Of a stretch of DNA of 64,000 nt, positions 1 through 13,723 are shown piece after piece. The first letter of the stretch is position 1. Each line of letters begins with the position of its first letter. A program made the translations under genes and the position numbers. A model generated the notes under the pieces. That model saw only the letters and a program-made list of their open reading frames with translations. It was not told where the DNA came from and did not search any database. This DNA comes from Aquila chrysaetos chrysaetos (lineage: Eukaryota; Chordata; Aves; Accipitriformes; Accipitridae): contig NC_044012.1 of assembly GCF_900496995.4 (NCBI RefSeq), positions 25,929,606 to 25,993,605 of the forward strand, written 5' to 3'.

Positions 1-3000
1 CTATTCCTCCAACTACCTGGAGGCTAGAAGACCTATTTGTCGGTGATTATCTCATTTACTTGCAAATCAGATGTTGTTGCTTGGATCATTCCTTCAAGTG
101 CTGTAATTATCTTTCTTAGGGTTAGCTGTTAGTTCTGAGCCCCATACAGTGACCCATCTGACAACTGACTGACGCAGGCTTCTTCATGATCACTAGTTGT
201 AGCTGACAACGTTTCTTTTCAAAGAAAGTGTGCAAAATTCCTCATTAGATTTTGAAAACTTTGGCTTGAATTCCTTGGTCAATGTGTTGAAGAAATCCAA
301 ATCCTCCAGCTGGAAGCAGAGCTGGAGACTAAATAAATCTGTGGACTCTCCATTTCTATGGAGAATTATAACTTCTTTACACAATGAAATAACAAGCAAA
401 GTTATCACCGGAAAAGGAGGGCTTATATCATTTGTACTATATATGTTTAATTAGGAGACCTTAATTTAGCACACTACAAGGCTGGTTTTCAAACTTTTTT
501 TAAACAATGTAAGCCCAGATTTTATGTAGGGTAATCCTCTTGGGTATCTTTTCAATTGACAGAGCAAATTTACACCGTATAAAGACCAGTAGGTTCATAA
601 ATTTAAGACTTTGGTTTTAGTATAGCAGAGGAAAAAATTGTCTTGTATGGCAAAGAAAATAACCTCGACCTGCAGAGCTATGAAGGGTCTGCTTTGGAGG
701 ACGATAAGATCATGTTTTAAAGCGAAACTATTACTCATTATCAAGATCTAAAACTGCAGCAGCATGTCATTAATTTTATTACAGTAGAACTCTGTATCTA
801 CAACATGTTAATCACACAGAGGTGCTTTGAAGTCCTTTATTCTGTGGAAAAAATTAGAACAACCCAGATAAGTGTTGCCTAGAGCTTCGTCATAACCATC
901 CCACATAATTTAAGCATAACCTATGCCATAAAGGACAGGGCTTAAATTGTTAAGGGTGTAAACAAGCACAGGAGAGGAATGAATTGCATCAAGGCATGTT
1001 TCTGCTGCTCAGCCTACATGCAAGGCATTCTGTTTCATCCTGCCAAACCAAATGGCAAAATGCCAACTCAGAAAGCTGTATTATCCCACCCATCAGGGTC
1101 AGCAGTGCAACTCACAGCCACCATGGCAATGGACCTTATCCAAAGGCTGGGAGAAAAAGACAGGAGACTTTGTGTCTGGAGAATGGAAGGTCTCTGCCAA
1201 GACCTTCATAACCATGGTTATCACAACCAAAGCCTCTGTGAGCATGTCATTTTTGCAAACCAAGACAACTGTGGGTTTGTTATCACCCTTTATCCTTATG
1301 TCATGGGGATGCTGCCTTCAGTCAGCCCTAAAGTAGATAAGGATGGTGAGGTACCATGTGCTGTTCCAGGAGTGTGTTAACATCACCAATTACAAGCACC
1401 CAAGTTGACCAACTACTGCCCTGGGCTCATTCCTGTGGTGATCACCTGAGAAATTAAGAGAAGTAACAAAATCATCCACCACAGCAGGCAGAGATCTTTG
1501 CAAGGGCAGAAGCTTTGAGGGACCTGTGACTCGTTGACCTAAAACCTGCCAAACTGGCTAAAAACTTGCCATTGCAGCCAGTGGAGAGAGTGGGACATTC
1601 CTCCAAAAATGCAGAAGAGCAGCCAGAGATTGGAGGTCCCAAAACCTCCTTTTCACTGGACTACAGAGGGAGTCTAGCTGTCTGGCTTAGCCCTAAATTA
1701 GGTGCTTAAAGCAAATCCCTCCCACATTTTGTCTCACTTAGCACAGAAAGTCTTCTTCGGGGGAGAGAGAGTTGAGTCTCTGTAAGCCTGAAACATGCAG
1801 CAAGGAGCTGTAATGATAAAACAGTAAAAATAATGGACAGGAGAGAGTGAATTCCTGACCACTCTTCAATATGATTGACACCTTTCTGGGGAATCAGCAG
1901 AAAATTCCAGATTAGCACTTATGGACTTGTTACCTTATTATGTAGCCTGTAAATTCCAGTAATTGTTAGATGCTCCAGTTATATTGGACAACCTAAAGGG
2001 ACAGATACTGCACAAATGCAGGCCATGAGACATTGCCTTTCCTGAGGGGTTTACTTCCTATAAGCATAAAATAATAGCATGCAAAATTACAGGAGACAGA
2101 TTTATAGAACTAGTAGTGATAGTTATATTTAACAATCAATAGGTGCAAGAACAGCAGTGGCTGTTAAGAAACAGTGCTCATGCCAATCCTTTTAAAGCTG
2201 ACTTTAACACCATTAGCAGTGCCTTTACTAACATTTCCCTTCAACAGTCCTGCTTCCTCTGGTCAGTGGTTTGGTCTCTAGCACTTATGAGTCAGCAGCA
2301 ATAACAAATGAGTAATTTATAGCATGAAAATACAACTTTAGGGATGAGTTTCCAGTAGTTTTGATGATGGTTTGCTGACTGCTGCCAGGGGAAACTGAAG
2401 TTGTTTTTATAATGGGGAACATGTGCATTGTCCTTCCAGATCAGACCAAACCAGCTCCTCCTCCCTGACCCCCTGCATGCCTTGGAAAGGACAGGATGGG
2501 CACACTGGTGCACAGCCCCTGGCTCAGGACCCCAGGAATGTCCTGGCATACACCCACAGCTCAGGCTAGATGCTGCAATTGTGTGCGGCATCAAAGGCTT
2601 CTAAAGAAAGCCTAAGAGCCAGAACTGATGAACTCTGTAATAACATATTTATTGTCCTCCAAACACCCATCAATTAGAACCGAATAGAGTCACCACTGGG
2701 ACGGATCCCAGGCTGTCATTATGGGGAGCCTTCAGCCTCTGATTGTCTCACAGCTCTTTCCCATTCCTCATCTCATTCCCAGGAAGTTAAATGGGCTTCC
2801 TAGCTGAGTTTCAGGAACACCACAGTGTCAGAGAAGCAAACACCCTGGCACAACCCTCCCAAAGTGCTAGAGAAAAGCAAAGTACAACATTGAAGCATCC
2901 TCCAGGCAGCAGCAACATGCAGTGCAGCTTCTTCCACCCCAGTGCTGGCTCCTGGCCATAGCCACCCTCTCAGCTGCATGCATAGGTGAGGGCTTGGCCC

Positions 3001-6000
3001 ATGGAGTTGAAAAAAAATCCCCCAAAACAAAGTCAAAAAGTTTTGATTTAACTGACAATGTGACCATCAATTCTAAGGCTTTCAGTCATAACCTCCTTGG
3101 GGAAACATCACTAGTGTTATGTTTTAGAGAGAAATGATTAGTCAACACTGGGGTGTCTTACTCCAGCAATTACCAGGATGGTAATAACCCCGCACGTCAC
3201 CACAGTTAGAGAACCATCATTGTTAACATCTCCTGAAATGCCTGTTCTAAGCAAGCCCAAGACTTTCCCAGGCTGTTGCTCCAGGCATCTTTGTAGTGAC
3301 TCATCATAATCTAGAGGTCGTTTTGACGCACTGGCAGCAAACTTGTCAACAAAGAGAAAAACAGGAGTAGATTAAGCATAGAAACACAAATATTCTTTAT
3401 GGCAAGGAGTGATGAGTAATTCCAGGGCAGAGCTCCATCCTGACCTTTTCCAATTAAGTGCAGCCACCATCACCGTGAACTTTGTCACCATCCTGGCTTC
3501 TCCATGTTAATTACACCATGCCTTTTTCTCTGTCCACAAATAGGGTTTGATCCACATGTACGGAACTTGTTGTGGTTAGATATGGGTTTGGGTGGTGTTC
3601 AGCTCCAGATGTGCATGTTTGAAAGAATATTTTCAAGTCAGGTCTCTCTAGCTTTCTTATTTGGCATACATCTATTGTTTATGCCACTTTAGAGCCTGGT
3701 AGTTGACTATTGTAGGCTGGCATAGAATTGTTACAGGGAGGGAATAGTAACTTGCATCATGGGAGGATCTATGTCTTATGCATTACCTTTGCAAAATGGT
3801 ATCTTTCGGTTTATTAGCATGTCTTACTGACTCAGGTTTTGGAAACGAAAGAGTATTGCCTTGAAGATTTGCAGGGCTGATTCATGTGCAAAGATTAAAT
3901 CTTGATGATGGATATGGCATTGTGAGCACTGTACTTGCCCAAATGTGTGGTGAAACATTCCTAACTGCTTTGAAAATGTTGTTTGCTCAGAATGGAATAA
4001 TTGTTGATACTTGCCAATCTTTTTAATACATTCACAGTATTGGCCTTTGTATTGCATTTTATTACAGCTGTTCTAAAGAATAAACATAGGCATGGGTAAC
4101 CAAGTGCATTGCTCAGGGCCAGGTAACCTTGAAGAGGAGTAACATGAAGGTGAAGGCTTCTGCACTCACCCCATGGGACTTTTGTGGGGCCCCACACAGA
4201 TTCACAGGGCCCAGACTTTCCAAAGATTTCATAATTAAAAAGCTGTTTTGAAAGTTTGTCACTTACTGAGCATCCCTACCTCAACTGTAAATATGAATCA
4301 ATTCTCCTCCCAACGATCTTTTTTTCTTTACTTGCCTAGTTTTTTCTTGCTGCCAGGTCCAAACTGTCTGTTATTTCATTTATATCAGGGCAGACAAACA
4401 TTAAAACGTAGCCATGGTGTTTAGGAAATACTATAATTCATATTAGATGTTTCAAAAGATAGCAACACCTGAGTCTGATCCAAGCTTCTCCATGGAAGCA
4501 AGTCATTTAGCTTTAGGGCAGCAATTATCTTTTCTATAAAAAGTGACATAATGATTACTTACTTTCCCTAAAACATTAGCGATGGCAAAAAAGTGATGAA
4601 AAGCAAAACAGCTGGGAAAGTGATAGGCAGCAGACTTGGAACTGTCTCATGGTGTACACAGAAAAAGAGATTAAGGGAAGGGTCTGGCACAGGCTTATCA
4701 CTGGGCTGATCTTCATCAACAGGCATTGACGAAGACTTTGCAGAGGCCATGGCATACCAGCAGCTCTCCTGGGATTGCAATTGGTAGCAAGGGCTCCAGA
4801 CAACAACCCAGGCCACTTTAATGGCTGGTTCATGATGACTCTGGCCAGGAGCACGTACCTCGACTGCCTGGAGCATGCACCTAGACTTGCAGATAGATTT
4901 TGCAGTCCCTGCTGAGTTGCCTTCACATCAGGGTCTGAGTCAGCCTGAGCTGATTCCACAGGAGGGCAGCAGCCCCAGCACAGAGCTGGGCGACCAGACC
5001 TGCATCCCAGCTGGGTTCTGCAGCCCCATGAACCTTGCCCCATCCCCGCTGGAGAGACCAGCCTGCCCCAGAGCACCTCCCCCCAGGCTGGGAAGGGACC
5101 TGAGAATGAAGAGGAACCTCCAAATCCTCTGATGGAGACATTTATTAATTGCCCCATCAGACTTTCCCAGCCATGGAAAGATGGGTCCCTGGCTGTTGCC
5201 AAGTATCTTTGCAATGGTAGCTTTGGTGGTTTATCTAGACCTGGTTTATTGCACAGGTTTTCCTGTTTTCCAGTGTTTACCGCTCTCCTCAAATACCCGA
5301 TTTGTTTAACCTCTAGGATTAGTTGGGTTTGCGATGGGGTGCTGGGGAGACAAGGTTGCTAGTTGTGAACATGCAGCGTTAAGTTTTTCTAGCCTGATAG
5401 CTTGGGGCTTGACACGGTTGCTATCTGAGTGGTTTCCCTAATAAAACACTTAGGCTGCTGGGTTTTTAGCTCTTTGAACTACCAAACTCTACTCAATAGA
5501 GGGATAAAAACTAGTTTGTTTAGGTTTTTTAAATGTTAAAAAACCAGCTTGTTTTAAAATGTGGTCACCTAGAGAGTGAACTTGCACTTCTGGAACTACT
5601 GAGATGAGGGGTCCAAACGTATTTTGTGAGCCCCTTTCTTAACCTTGGGCTGATCGGAAACAGCCCTATGTCTTGATCATTGACATGAAAGGTTTCGTAA
5701 AACAAAAGAAAAGCAACTTTATAGTGAAAATCATCAGTTTACTAGAAAAAAATATCCTGAGAAGATATGGAGATAAACGTGTGTGAAATCATGACCTTTT
5801 TTTCCAAATAAGTTATTACAGAGTCTTGGGGAATGTAACCCAAGTAATATACTACTAACATTATATTAACATACCACTTTACATGTGTAATACATCAGTG
5901 CATGTCTGTGAAGCACCCTGACTCCCTTTGTTCTGCGGAAGTCTTGGGATATTTCTGGGTGGGTATAATTGCAAGAATGACATGGTATTTCTTAGGCACC

Positions 6001-6719
6001 AAAAGACCATGAGTTAAATAAGCAAACATATGTACGTAGCCATTATGGAAGAATGAAATTAACATAATCTTTAGCATAAAAACAGCATCTGAAATTGCTT
6101 GGCATCAGCAGGACACACCTGACGTCCTAAATGGCGTCTGCCTAGAGGGATTCACTGCTGGCACCAGCCAGGCAGATGTAGGTACCTGGAGCTTTGACCA
6201 GGACATCCAGCAGCAAGTAAGAAACTGGTGCTCCAGGTCCACATGTGACTGTTAACACTTACATGTTAAAAAGAGTTCTTTGCAAAAGCAGGCTGAAAAA
6301 GTTTTGATGCAGAAATATGAAGAATATCTTGAACCTGGCTCAGTTCAGTTTGTTTATAGAAAAGAAGGCCTCCAAATAGGACTGGTTATGAGTTAGAACA
6401 GGATACTCTAAAAATATACATTTTGCCATAATCTAGAGGCATATACCTAGAAAATGCAGAACCATGTTTCTGTGAATGGGGCTTCTGCTCACTGGTTTCC
6501 AGACTGCAACCTGGATTTTACAACTGACATAAAATGTGGCGTTTTCACACAGGGGCCTGCAGAGCAGAACCAAATCCTTAATTTTACCTGAGCATGATGT
6601 TTTGAGTGGTCTAGGAAGAGTCTCCAGGCCATCTTCTGTTCCTCTATACAAGGCTGAGTGTCACCAAGAGAGTATTGCAAATAAGTAGCAGAGGAAAAAG
6701 AAGATTCAGAAGGCCGATG
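1..6719. other. Intergenic stretch, no gene recognised
   Basis: I see no beta-protein core, no TATA plus exon 1 unit of the kind found elsewhere in the window, and no conserved protein. Open frames here (for example 979-1380 plus and 4576-5292 minus) match no family I know. A MIR-like SINE remnant lies near 4440-4565. The right end abuts the poly(A) site of the first beta-protein gene. Confidence 0.5.
4440..4565 (-). repeat. MIR-like ancient SINE remnant
   Basis: The stretch containing GCAAGTCATTTAGC, then a TTTTCTATAAAA block and ATAATGATTACTTAC, follows the order of the MIR core (CAAGTCACTTAACC, TCATCTGTAAAATG, ATAATAATACCTACC) read in reverse-element orientation. It is short and diverged, so the call rests on word order rather than close identity. 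Confidence 0.4.
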
Positions 6720-6736
6720 GTTTGATGCAGCAGCAT

Positions 6737-6742
6737 TTTAAT
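6737..6742 (-). terminator. Poly(A) signal ATTAAA of the Cys/Pro-repeat beta-protein gene
   Basis: ATTAAA on the minus strand about 420 nt past the stop, followed 9 nt later by TGCATC. The same ATTAAA...TGCA arrangement ends most beta-protein genes in this window. Confidence 0.65.
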
Positions 6743-7160
6743 GTAGATGCAAAGTGGAGTAAACATTTGCAGAAAGAATAATGCAGACTAGAAAGAGCAT
6801 ATTTCTAGAGATAAGAAAAGCTAAAACCAATTACCTATTCCAGTGTGACACATTTCATCAACATGCTCACTTTCCTCACTCTTGCTGAGTCTGACATTCA
6901 AATCCCTATGTGTGCTTTGTTTTAAAACCATGGTCAATGTCAAACTGGGTAGAGAAAGTTAAAAGCACAGACATAAGATGCAAAGCCACAAGAATAAAGA
7001 AAGCATTAATCTAAGCTAAAGCGCTATATAGGAAATAAATGTAGGGTCCTGGTTTTCAGGGGTGCTTCCCTCTCCGGTAGCCATGCCTCTAGATCACATG
7101 CCATATTCTTTCACATCTTTGCTTGCTCTTTTCCCGTGACTATTCTTTGTTTTAAGCTGA

Positions 7161-7646
7161 TTAGATCTTCTTACAGAAGCCCCTCTGGCAAGGATGCTTC
7201 CAGTGGGTGGAATAGGTATAGGAGCACTCTGGCACACACTGGGGAGCGCAAGGGGGAGCGCACTGGGGAGCGCACGGGGGAGCACACTGGGCAGCACACT
7301 GAGGAACACACTGGGGCTCGCACTTTGTCGCAAACTGCGGGGCACACCGATCGATGCAAGGCTCTACGCACTCAGCACCCTTCTGCGCCGAAGCAATCCC
7401 CACGGCCGACTCTAAGGAGCCAGCCAGCTCGGCTGACTCCGTGGAGCCCACAATAGTTTCCTGCGGGTAGGTGGTGAGGATGGGTCCTGGGAAGGTCACA
7501 ACCACAGGAGGTGGGAATATAATCACGCGGGAATCTGGGCAGGTGATGACACAGGGCTCATTGCAGGCAGCGGCACGGGGCTCGGGGCATTTCACATCAC
7601 ACGGGACAGAGCATGGCTCAGTGCACAGAGTTTTCTCGCAGGACAT
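7161..7646 (-). CDS. Corneous beta-protein with Cys/Pro-repeat tail (161 aa)
   Basis: Structural corneous beta-protein of cornified epidermis. Residues 1-37 are Cys-rich (SCEKTLCTEPCSVPC). The filament-forming beta core lies at about 38-67 ([17 protein letters not shown], then YPQETIVG). A linker follows, then a Cys-Pro repeat at 102-141 (CAPQ/CAPP/CVPQ units), and the tail motif CSYTYSTHWKHPC at 141-153. The usual Gly-rich tail is absent. The start is the first ATG after the acceptor CTTGCAG, with exon 2 beginning at 7666; the longer frame reaching 7787 reads into the intron. Exon 1 and TATA lie at 9525-9601, giving an intron of about 1.86 kb. The closest relative in the window is the gene at 36002-36538, which has the same tail motif. 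The family is clear from the core; the precise orthologue is not assigned. Confidence 0.9.
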   Translation of the reverse strand: MSCEKTLCTEPCSVPCDVKCPEPRAAACNEPCVITCPDSRVIIFPPPVVVTFPGPILTTYPQETIVGSTESAELAGSLESAVGIASAQKGAECVEPCIDRCAPQFATKCEPQCVPQCAAQCAPPCAPQCAPPCAPQCVPECSYTYSTHWKHPCQRGFCKKI

Positions 7647-9524
7647 CTCTGAGCTGTGCTGTAGACCTGCAAGGTACAGGAAGGAGCAAATATAAAACCA
7701 AAGGAGCCAGTAGGACAGGATCAACACTTGAGCTAAGCTAAGGTGAACCCTGAAGAGACACAAGTTGTTAGACAGATCGACATCCATCCTGTTCTGCTTT
7801 GCTTTGCTCTTCTCCTCTGGGACCTTTCAGAACCCAATTCCTTCCTGCAGACAGCAAACAACCTCTTTGGGGCTGCTGCTTATATATTATCTGCTTTCTT
7901 CTATGTAGTTTGGACTCCAGAGGTGGAATTCAGTAAAATTAGGGTAACACAGCACCAAGAGTTGTAGAAATGGAAAACACATGAGAGGTTTTACTCTATC
8001 AAATTTACATATTCTCTGGGCTAAGCAGACAAAGAGCAGAAAGAGGTATATAATCCCTATGTTGTACATGAGGGAGTCGATTCCACAAGGATACCAAGTA
8101 CTATGGCTTTTAGCGCAGTTTGTTTGTAGCAGGTGGATTTAATACAGCATATTTAGTATCAGGCTTACTTAGAAGATTCAACAAATAAGATCCTTTTGCA
8201 AGATCACAAGGAAAAAGCTGAAGCCCAGCAAAAACCTGAAAGCAGACCCCCTAAATTTAAATTTCAGAGGGAGTAAAACTGTTCATAAACCTGGACTGAA
8301 TTCTACACCTTCCTTCTTTCTTTTGAAATAAATTGAAGAGTGGGAAGATAATTTGGAAAATGTCTTAAAACTACATTTCAGGATGTCATTCTAAACTTAT
8401 CCAAATCCCAAATCAAAGCAACACATGAAGGAGCTAGTTAATATGTTGTTTCAAATTAAATGGAATATTTCCGTTTCAGACAAGGTGATTACTTATTTTT
8501 TGTCTGAGCTACATATTTGAAAAGCCTGGGTGGGGCTCAGTTTGACTCAAGCAATTTTTCTTGGATTTTTTTTTCTTTTGTTGTTTTAGACACAATGCCA
8601 AAATACCCATTATTCACCTGAACTTCTGACCTTAAACCCTAATCTAGACACTACCTTCAAGTTCCCACTCTTTCATTCTACTACATCAATTAATTCTATG
8701 TTCTTGAATTGACCTGCAAATCCCTCAGCAGAAATAAAGCCAGAGAAAACGGAGAGCTGAAAAACAGACCTGAACACATAATGTGCAGTACGAAGCATTT
8801 ATAGTGCATAATATATTCTTACACAGCCTGTGGAATGTTTGCATAAGACCACTGCTTTGCATAAAGAGAACAAAAACACCCAAAACAACTTCCCAAGGAA
8901 TATACACCTTAAGTAGACATTTTCTGGGTTCCCATTTCTTCTGCATAGCTGTACTGACAGACGATTTAGCAGAGCCCTGGCCATTCAGACTGACAGTGAG
9001 TGCCCAAGAGGGTCCCAGGTGGGGCATTTCCAAAGTCAGACCAGGAACTCTGTAGGGCCACATCCACAGAGACGTTGTGTCCTAATTGCTGGCTCCAGTC
9101 TGAAAGGTGACTGCAGCTATCTCACTATCTCATTATTTATATGGCCTATCTCAATATTTATACATGATACCTCTGTCCAACATTAGATAAAAATTGGAAG
9201 CCACAAGGTCAGAAAACCACTGCCAGATGTATTCTGCTGGCTAAGATATTTTAAGGTTACCTAAAGGCTATATGCATTAAATTTCCATAAAGTAATGGAA
9301 GTAGATGTTGTTAATATCTAGATTTCAAATGTATTTTTAAATCTCAATCCATCAGTGCCTCTGAATGAATAATTAGCAAATGACTCTTTCATGAAAATAA
9401 ACTCCTCAATATTGTACAGAATCAAAGAATATTAATCCAAAATTCATCCCTGAGGTAAACACAAAGATTTCAAAAATTATACTTCTTTTTTTTTAGCAAG
9501 AAGTTATATCAGAATCCAACTTAC

Positions 9525-9601
9525 TCAGTTCACCGAGGAGAAGTCAAGAGAACCTGCTGGAAGGTTTCTGAATCATGAATGGTTTTATATACCTTCCTGG
9601 A
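9525..9601 (-). promoter_or_regulatory. TATA box and non-coding exon 1 of the gene at 7161-7646
   Basis: Minus-strand TATATAAAA at 9601-9593, then a leader containing CTTGACTTCTCCTCGGTGAA, ending at donor CTGA|GTAAGT with the last exon base at 9525. The leader is close to that of the gene at 36002-36538 (CTTGACTTCTTCTTGGA), which supports pairing this exon with the beta-protein downstream. Confidence 0.75.
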
Positions 9602-9676
9602 CCACCAGGCTGATGCAAGAAAATAACGTCATATTTGTGCGTTAGGTTCCATTACTCCCCAAACAAAATTTGACAT

Positions 9677-9704
9677 GTAATTACAGTAATTGTTTTGCTT
9701 ACTG
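9677..9704 (-). promoter_or_regulatory. Conserved AT-rich upstream element, copy 1
   Basis: In gene sense it reads AAGCAAAACAATTACTGTAA, about 80-100 bp upstream of the TATA box. It matches elements at a similar distance from the other six beta-protein promoters. It holds ATTA/TAAT homeodomain-type cores in a near-palindrome. The function is inferred. Confidence 0.6.
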
Positions 9705-9709
9705 TTTGT

Positions 9710-12700
9710 GTTGATTACCCTATTCTCACCAGCACGTGACTTGCACAGTCCCATCCCCGGATTCCTTTCATTTCATGGTTTTAAGCATCAAACCCGCTCT
9801 TGCAGCCCTGACGGTGTGAAGGCAGCCCTCAGGACTGAACTCAGGCTTGCACCGGAGCCCTGTCAGTGCTGCAGCTGGTCAGAGGTTCTGCAGGACTTAT
9901 CCATGCAGTTCCTTAGAAAACAGGAGTTTGTTTTCCTTGCTTAACATCATGACCTCCAAGAATGCATAAGAGCCTAACCTAGTATTAGCAGTAAGTGTGC
10001 TTGCTAGTTTAAAGCTTGTTAGGACATGTTTATAGAAACTGTAGTCACTGCATGACTGTAGTGTCAGGATTGCCTTGGAGAGACACTCCTAGCAGAGCAC
10101 AGCATTGCCTGTGGTGGCCTGGCTCCTCATTTGATGTTCCAGTCTCTTCCAAGGCAAGAATATAAAACAGTGTCAGGGCTTGACCTGGCAGCCATAGCCA
10201 CAGTTTAGCATGAGAGGTCTCTTCCTTTGCAATATGATCGCTGGCCAAGCCCAGAAAGAAACATAGGGGGAGAAAGCTCATTTTGGTTAAAGTGGGATGG
10301 TGAGAGGGATCCAGGAATTGCTCAGTCTGGTTTGGAATAAATCACTCTATCCTGAGTCCCTTTCACAGTGGTTATGGTCACAGCTGCATCAGAAAAATAC
10401 TTACGAGCGTGGAGAAGTGTGCTCTGGGAAACTCACGGTAAGTGAACAATGCTCTGGCAAAGCAAGCAAAGATGGTCATTCACTGTTTAACATACCAGTG
10501 GGCCAGGAAAAAGAGGAGCAACTGATTTATTTAAGATTGCTCAGGAGAGCTTCAGTGATACAGAGGATTGAGAGTTACAGTACCGATTTTTGCCCAACTT
10601 GACCTGCTGTCATGAAGCAGCAATTCATGCCATGTTTGAAGCACAGACCCAAACCCCTCAGGTGATAAGTATAACACTATCTAAATCAACAAATATGCCC
10701 TGATTTGGAAAAGTGACTATTTGGCCAACTTGTTTTAAATAGTGTGATCAGGATAACAAATGCAGACCTGGCTTTTAATGAAAAAAAACCAAAGGGATCC
10801 AAATTCCCAAGGTGTTTATCATTGCCTGATTCAGAGAACCACATGGGTGGCCCTGACATATATATTTTAAAGTGACGCTATGATTCAATACTGTGGAGTT
10901 TAATACTGGCAGCCTGTTATTAACATCATAGCGCCACAATACTTTGGATATATAAAACATTAGTGGGTGTTTGCAAAACTACCTGAAAGCATTTCCTCAG
11001 AACATTTCCAGTAAGTGTTCTTGCCAAGAGGATCCTCCAAAATCACTCTGCTTCCAAGAGATAATTGATAGCATAGGAGTTGCAACAATAATAAGCAAAA
11101 AATGTTGTATACACATGGAAATGAGGGAGGGGAAATGAACCCAGAAACTGTTCAATGTGTGCATGTACACATTGTTTGGGCTGGGAGGTCCCACGATCAT
11201 GGTGACAACCAGAACTGCTACCCAGCCAGAGCTACACACCTAACTTTTACCCACTGTTCTGGAGCTATGCAGGGGAGATGAGACGTGCTGCTGAGAGCTG
11301 ATTTGAATAGTATCTGTCAGGTGCTGTTCTTATAGGTGCAGCCCAACACATCAACCTCTAGCAGCTTTGGAAAAGTGTGGAGTGGCTGGCATTCATCTCC
11401 AGCTCCCTTCAGCAGTGCCAATCCTGCCAGGCAATTTTTGCCATGACTCCTCCTGCACTCTTGCTAACGCTCAGCTCTCATGGCAGCATCCTCCCGTAGC
11501 TTTTGCCCTGTATTTGGCTGTCTAAGAGGCATTTCCAGTTTCAGGTGTCTATTTTTTGCTATGTTTCTGACTCAGAGGCATTTCCCACGAAGCCTCATGG
11601 TAGGAGCATGCTGCAGGAGGAGCCACTCTCACCCTCCTGGCATGAGCTCGCTTAGCCAGAGCAGCTCCAGAGGGAGCTTTTGAGTGAGCCCAACTTTCAC
11701 ATGCATATATGCATTTATTCTCTTATACGTATTTATTTATTTACATGTATAAAATCAGTGATAAGTAATTAATTGTACAATTGCTGTTGGTAAAATATTT
11801 CAGACTTCAAACTGGTGAAGTAGCAAATGCTGTTGTGAACAGTTAAATGAAATGAATATGAATTGCTTTAGAAGGTCAAAATTCTTCAAAAACAGTGCTG
11901 AGCAATGCCAAAGGCTTAAAAAAAATCATTTGGGAAAAAACAGAGTTATAGGAAATCATTGTGGAAGAGAATTGGTGAGGTTGCCCAACTTATAGACTCC
12001 TCTGAATTATTCCTAGAAAAAAATTGTCTAAGCTGTTCTTAAAAGTGTTCCAGTACTGGGATTCCATCATCTTACTTGCAAATCTGTCAGCACCTGGCTG
12101 CTCCTGCAATTGGAAAGTAGGGTGGATTTTTCCCTAAAACTAATCTCAGTCATCTTTATTGCAATTTAAGATGATGACTTCATCTCTTGTTCTTCCACTG
12201 AATAAAGGGGATTTTATTGCCGTTCTCCTTGAAGTAATGTTTTAATATTTTAGATTCCTTCTTATTAGCCTCTCTAAGATAAACAAATCAAATGTGCTGG
12301 AAAGTTTCTTTGAAATAAGACCAAGAAGACATTTAAACAAATGCAAGTAACCACAGGGCGGCAGGGGGAGATTTCTCTAATTAGGAAACACTGTAATTAG
12401 AGAAGGAAGAACGTGCAAGCATTTAATTATAACTATAATTAACTATTGGAATAATTTAGCAGAGATGAGTGAATCCTTACTGACTTTAAATCAAAAGTGG
12501 GTGTTCAGTCAAAAGGTTTATGATAGTTTAAAGAGAAATTATGGAGTTAAGAGAAAGTACTGGGTAATATTTTCTGGTTCATATTGTCCAGAAGATCCCT
12601 CCTGGCCAAAAAATCTGTAAGCACGAGAATACAAAATATCTGTTGTGACTTAAAGTGCAATGTGGCACCAGCACCCAGTCTCAAAACTTGTCGCTTCCAT

Positions 12701-13711
12701 GTTTTCATTCCAATTGATAGAATACCACAAATAGTGGCAAAAGATAACCTATGTGCACATATGCCAAGAGAAAAGAATGTATCACAAGGTTTCTGATTAA
12801 ATTTAAAAAAATATATTGAAGGCTATACAATTATGTAATAAACTGTACAGTTATGTCTATATTGACATTTAAATTTTGTCTACAGTTCTTATAAACACAG
12901 TAGACCTAGCTTCAAGTTAGCTAGTGTAGCTCCTTTTGGCATCAAAAGACTTTCTTTCCATGATCTCAAAACCTGGGCAGACATCTGTGATTCACCTTCC
13001 TGCCATTGTTGCTTTCACTAGGCAGGTGAAGTCTGTAAGGACTCATTGCTTTTGCCTTGCTTTTCTCTCCCTTGCCTTCCAGACCTTCATAGGCATAGAA
13101 GAGACAGCAGCAAATCATATGTATTAATTTTGTATCTCCGTTTTTGTCTTTTCTCTTATTCACATTAGGTTTTACACAGACGCCTCTATGTGCTTCAAGT
13201 TAGTCGGCAGAGTAGACCGACGACGAGATTCATAAGGATGAGTCATGTTACAGGGAAGTATCTTCATAACAATTAAAAGGAGCAGGGAGCACTAAGAGAG
13301 ACCTGAAGGACATGTGTGCACACAAATATAAATATTCAGTGTTTCTTTAAGAAAAATCTAAAAACCAGAGCCCTTCACATGAAAGAATTATTATGTTACA
13401 ATTAATTAAAACTGATATTGTATGTTCCTGTTTTCAGGAGCAGCATGTCTGCCACTAGGTCATATTTCTAGGGAGGCATCAGCTGATTTACCAGTTTGAT
13501 TCTATGCCAGGTGACACTACTAGCAAATACTAAAGGATGTGGTGCGAAATTTATGTTCCCCTCATCAAACACAATGTGACAGTGTGATAAAGAGGCCAGA
13601 TTCTCCTCCAGGACACTCACAGATTTCACAGGGCTATTGCTGAATTACCCAAAAGATTACTTGAAAACAAGAGTTACAAGGAAAAAAAAAAAAAAAAAGG
13701 CTTGAGTTTGA
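9710..13711. other. Intergenic stretch, no gene recognised
   Basis: AT-rich sequence without a beta-protein core or a convincing EDC exon 1. A plus-strand ATATAAAA near 10159 and a possible donor near 10440 have no recognisable coding exon downstream. A 17-bp A run lies at 13682-13698, just outside the inverted repeat arm. Confidence 0.45.
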
Positions 13712-13723
13712 ATGCAACATAGC

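Noticed and set aside
7647-7787. N-terminal extension of the beta-protein frame with a hydrophobic stretch resembling a signal peptide
   Set aside because: It lies upstream of the splice acceptor and is intronic; beta-proteins are cytoplasmic and start at the exon 2 ATG.
13682-13698. A run next to the left inverted-repeat arm as evidence of retroposition
   Set aside because: In gene sense it is a T run, about 14 bp past the arm, and the arm includes intronic acceptor bases, so the copy is not a retrotransposed mRNA.
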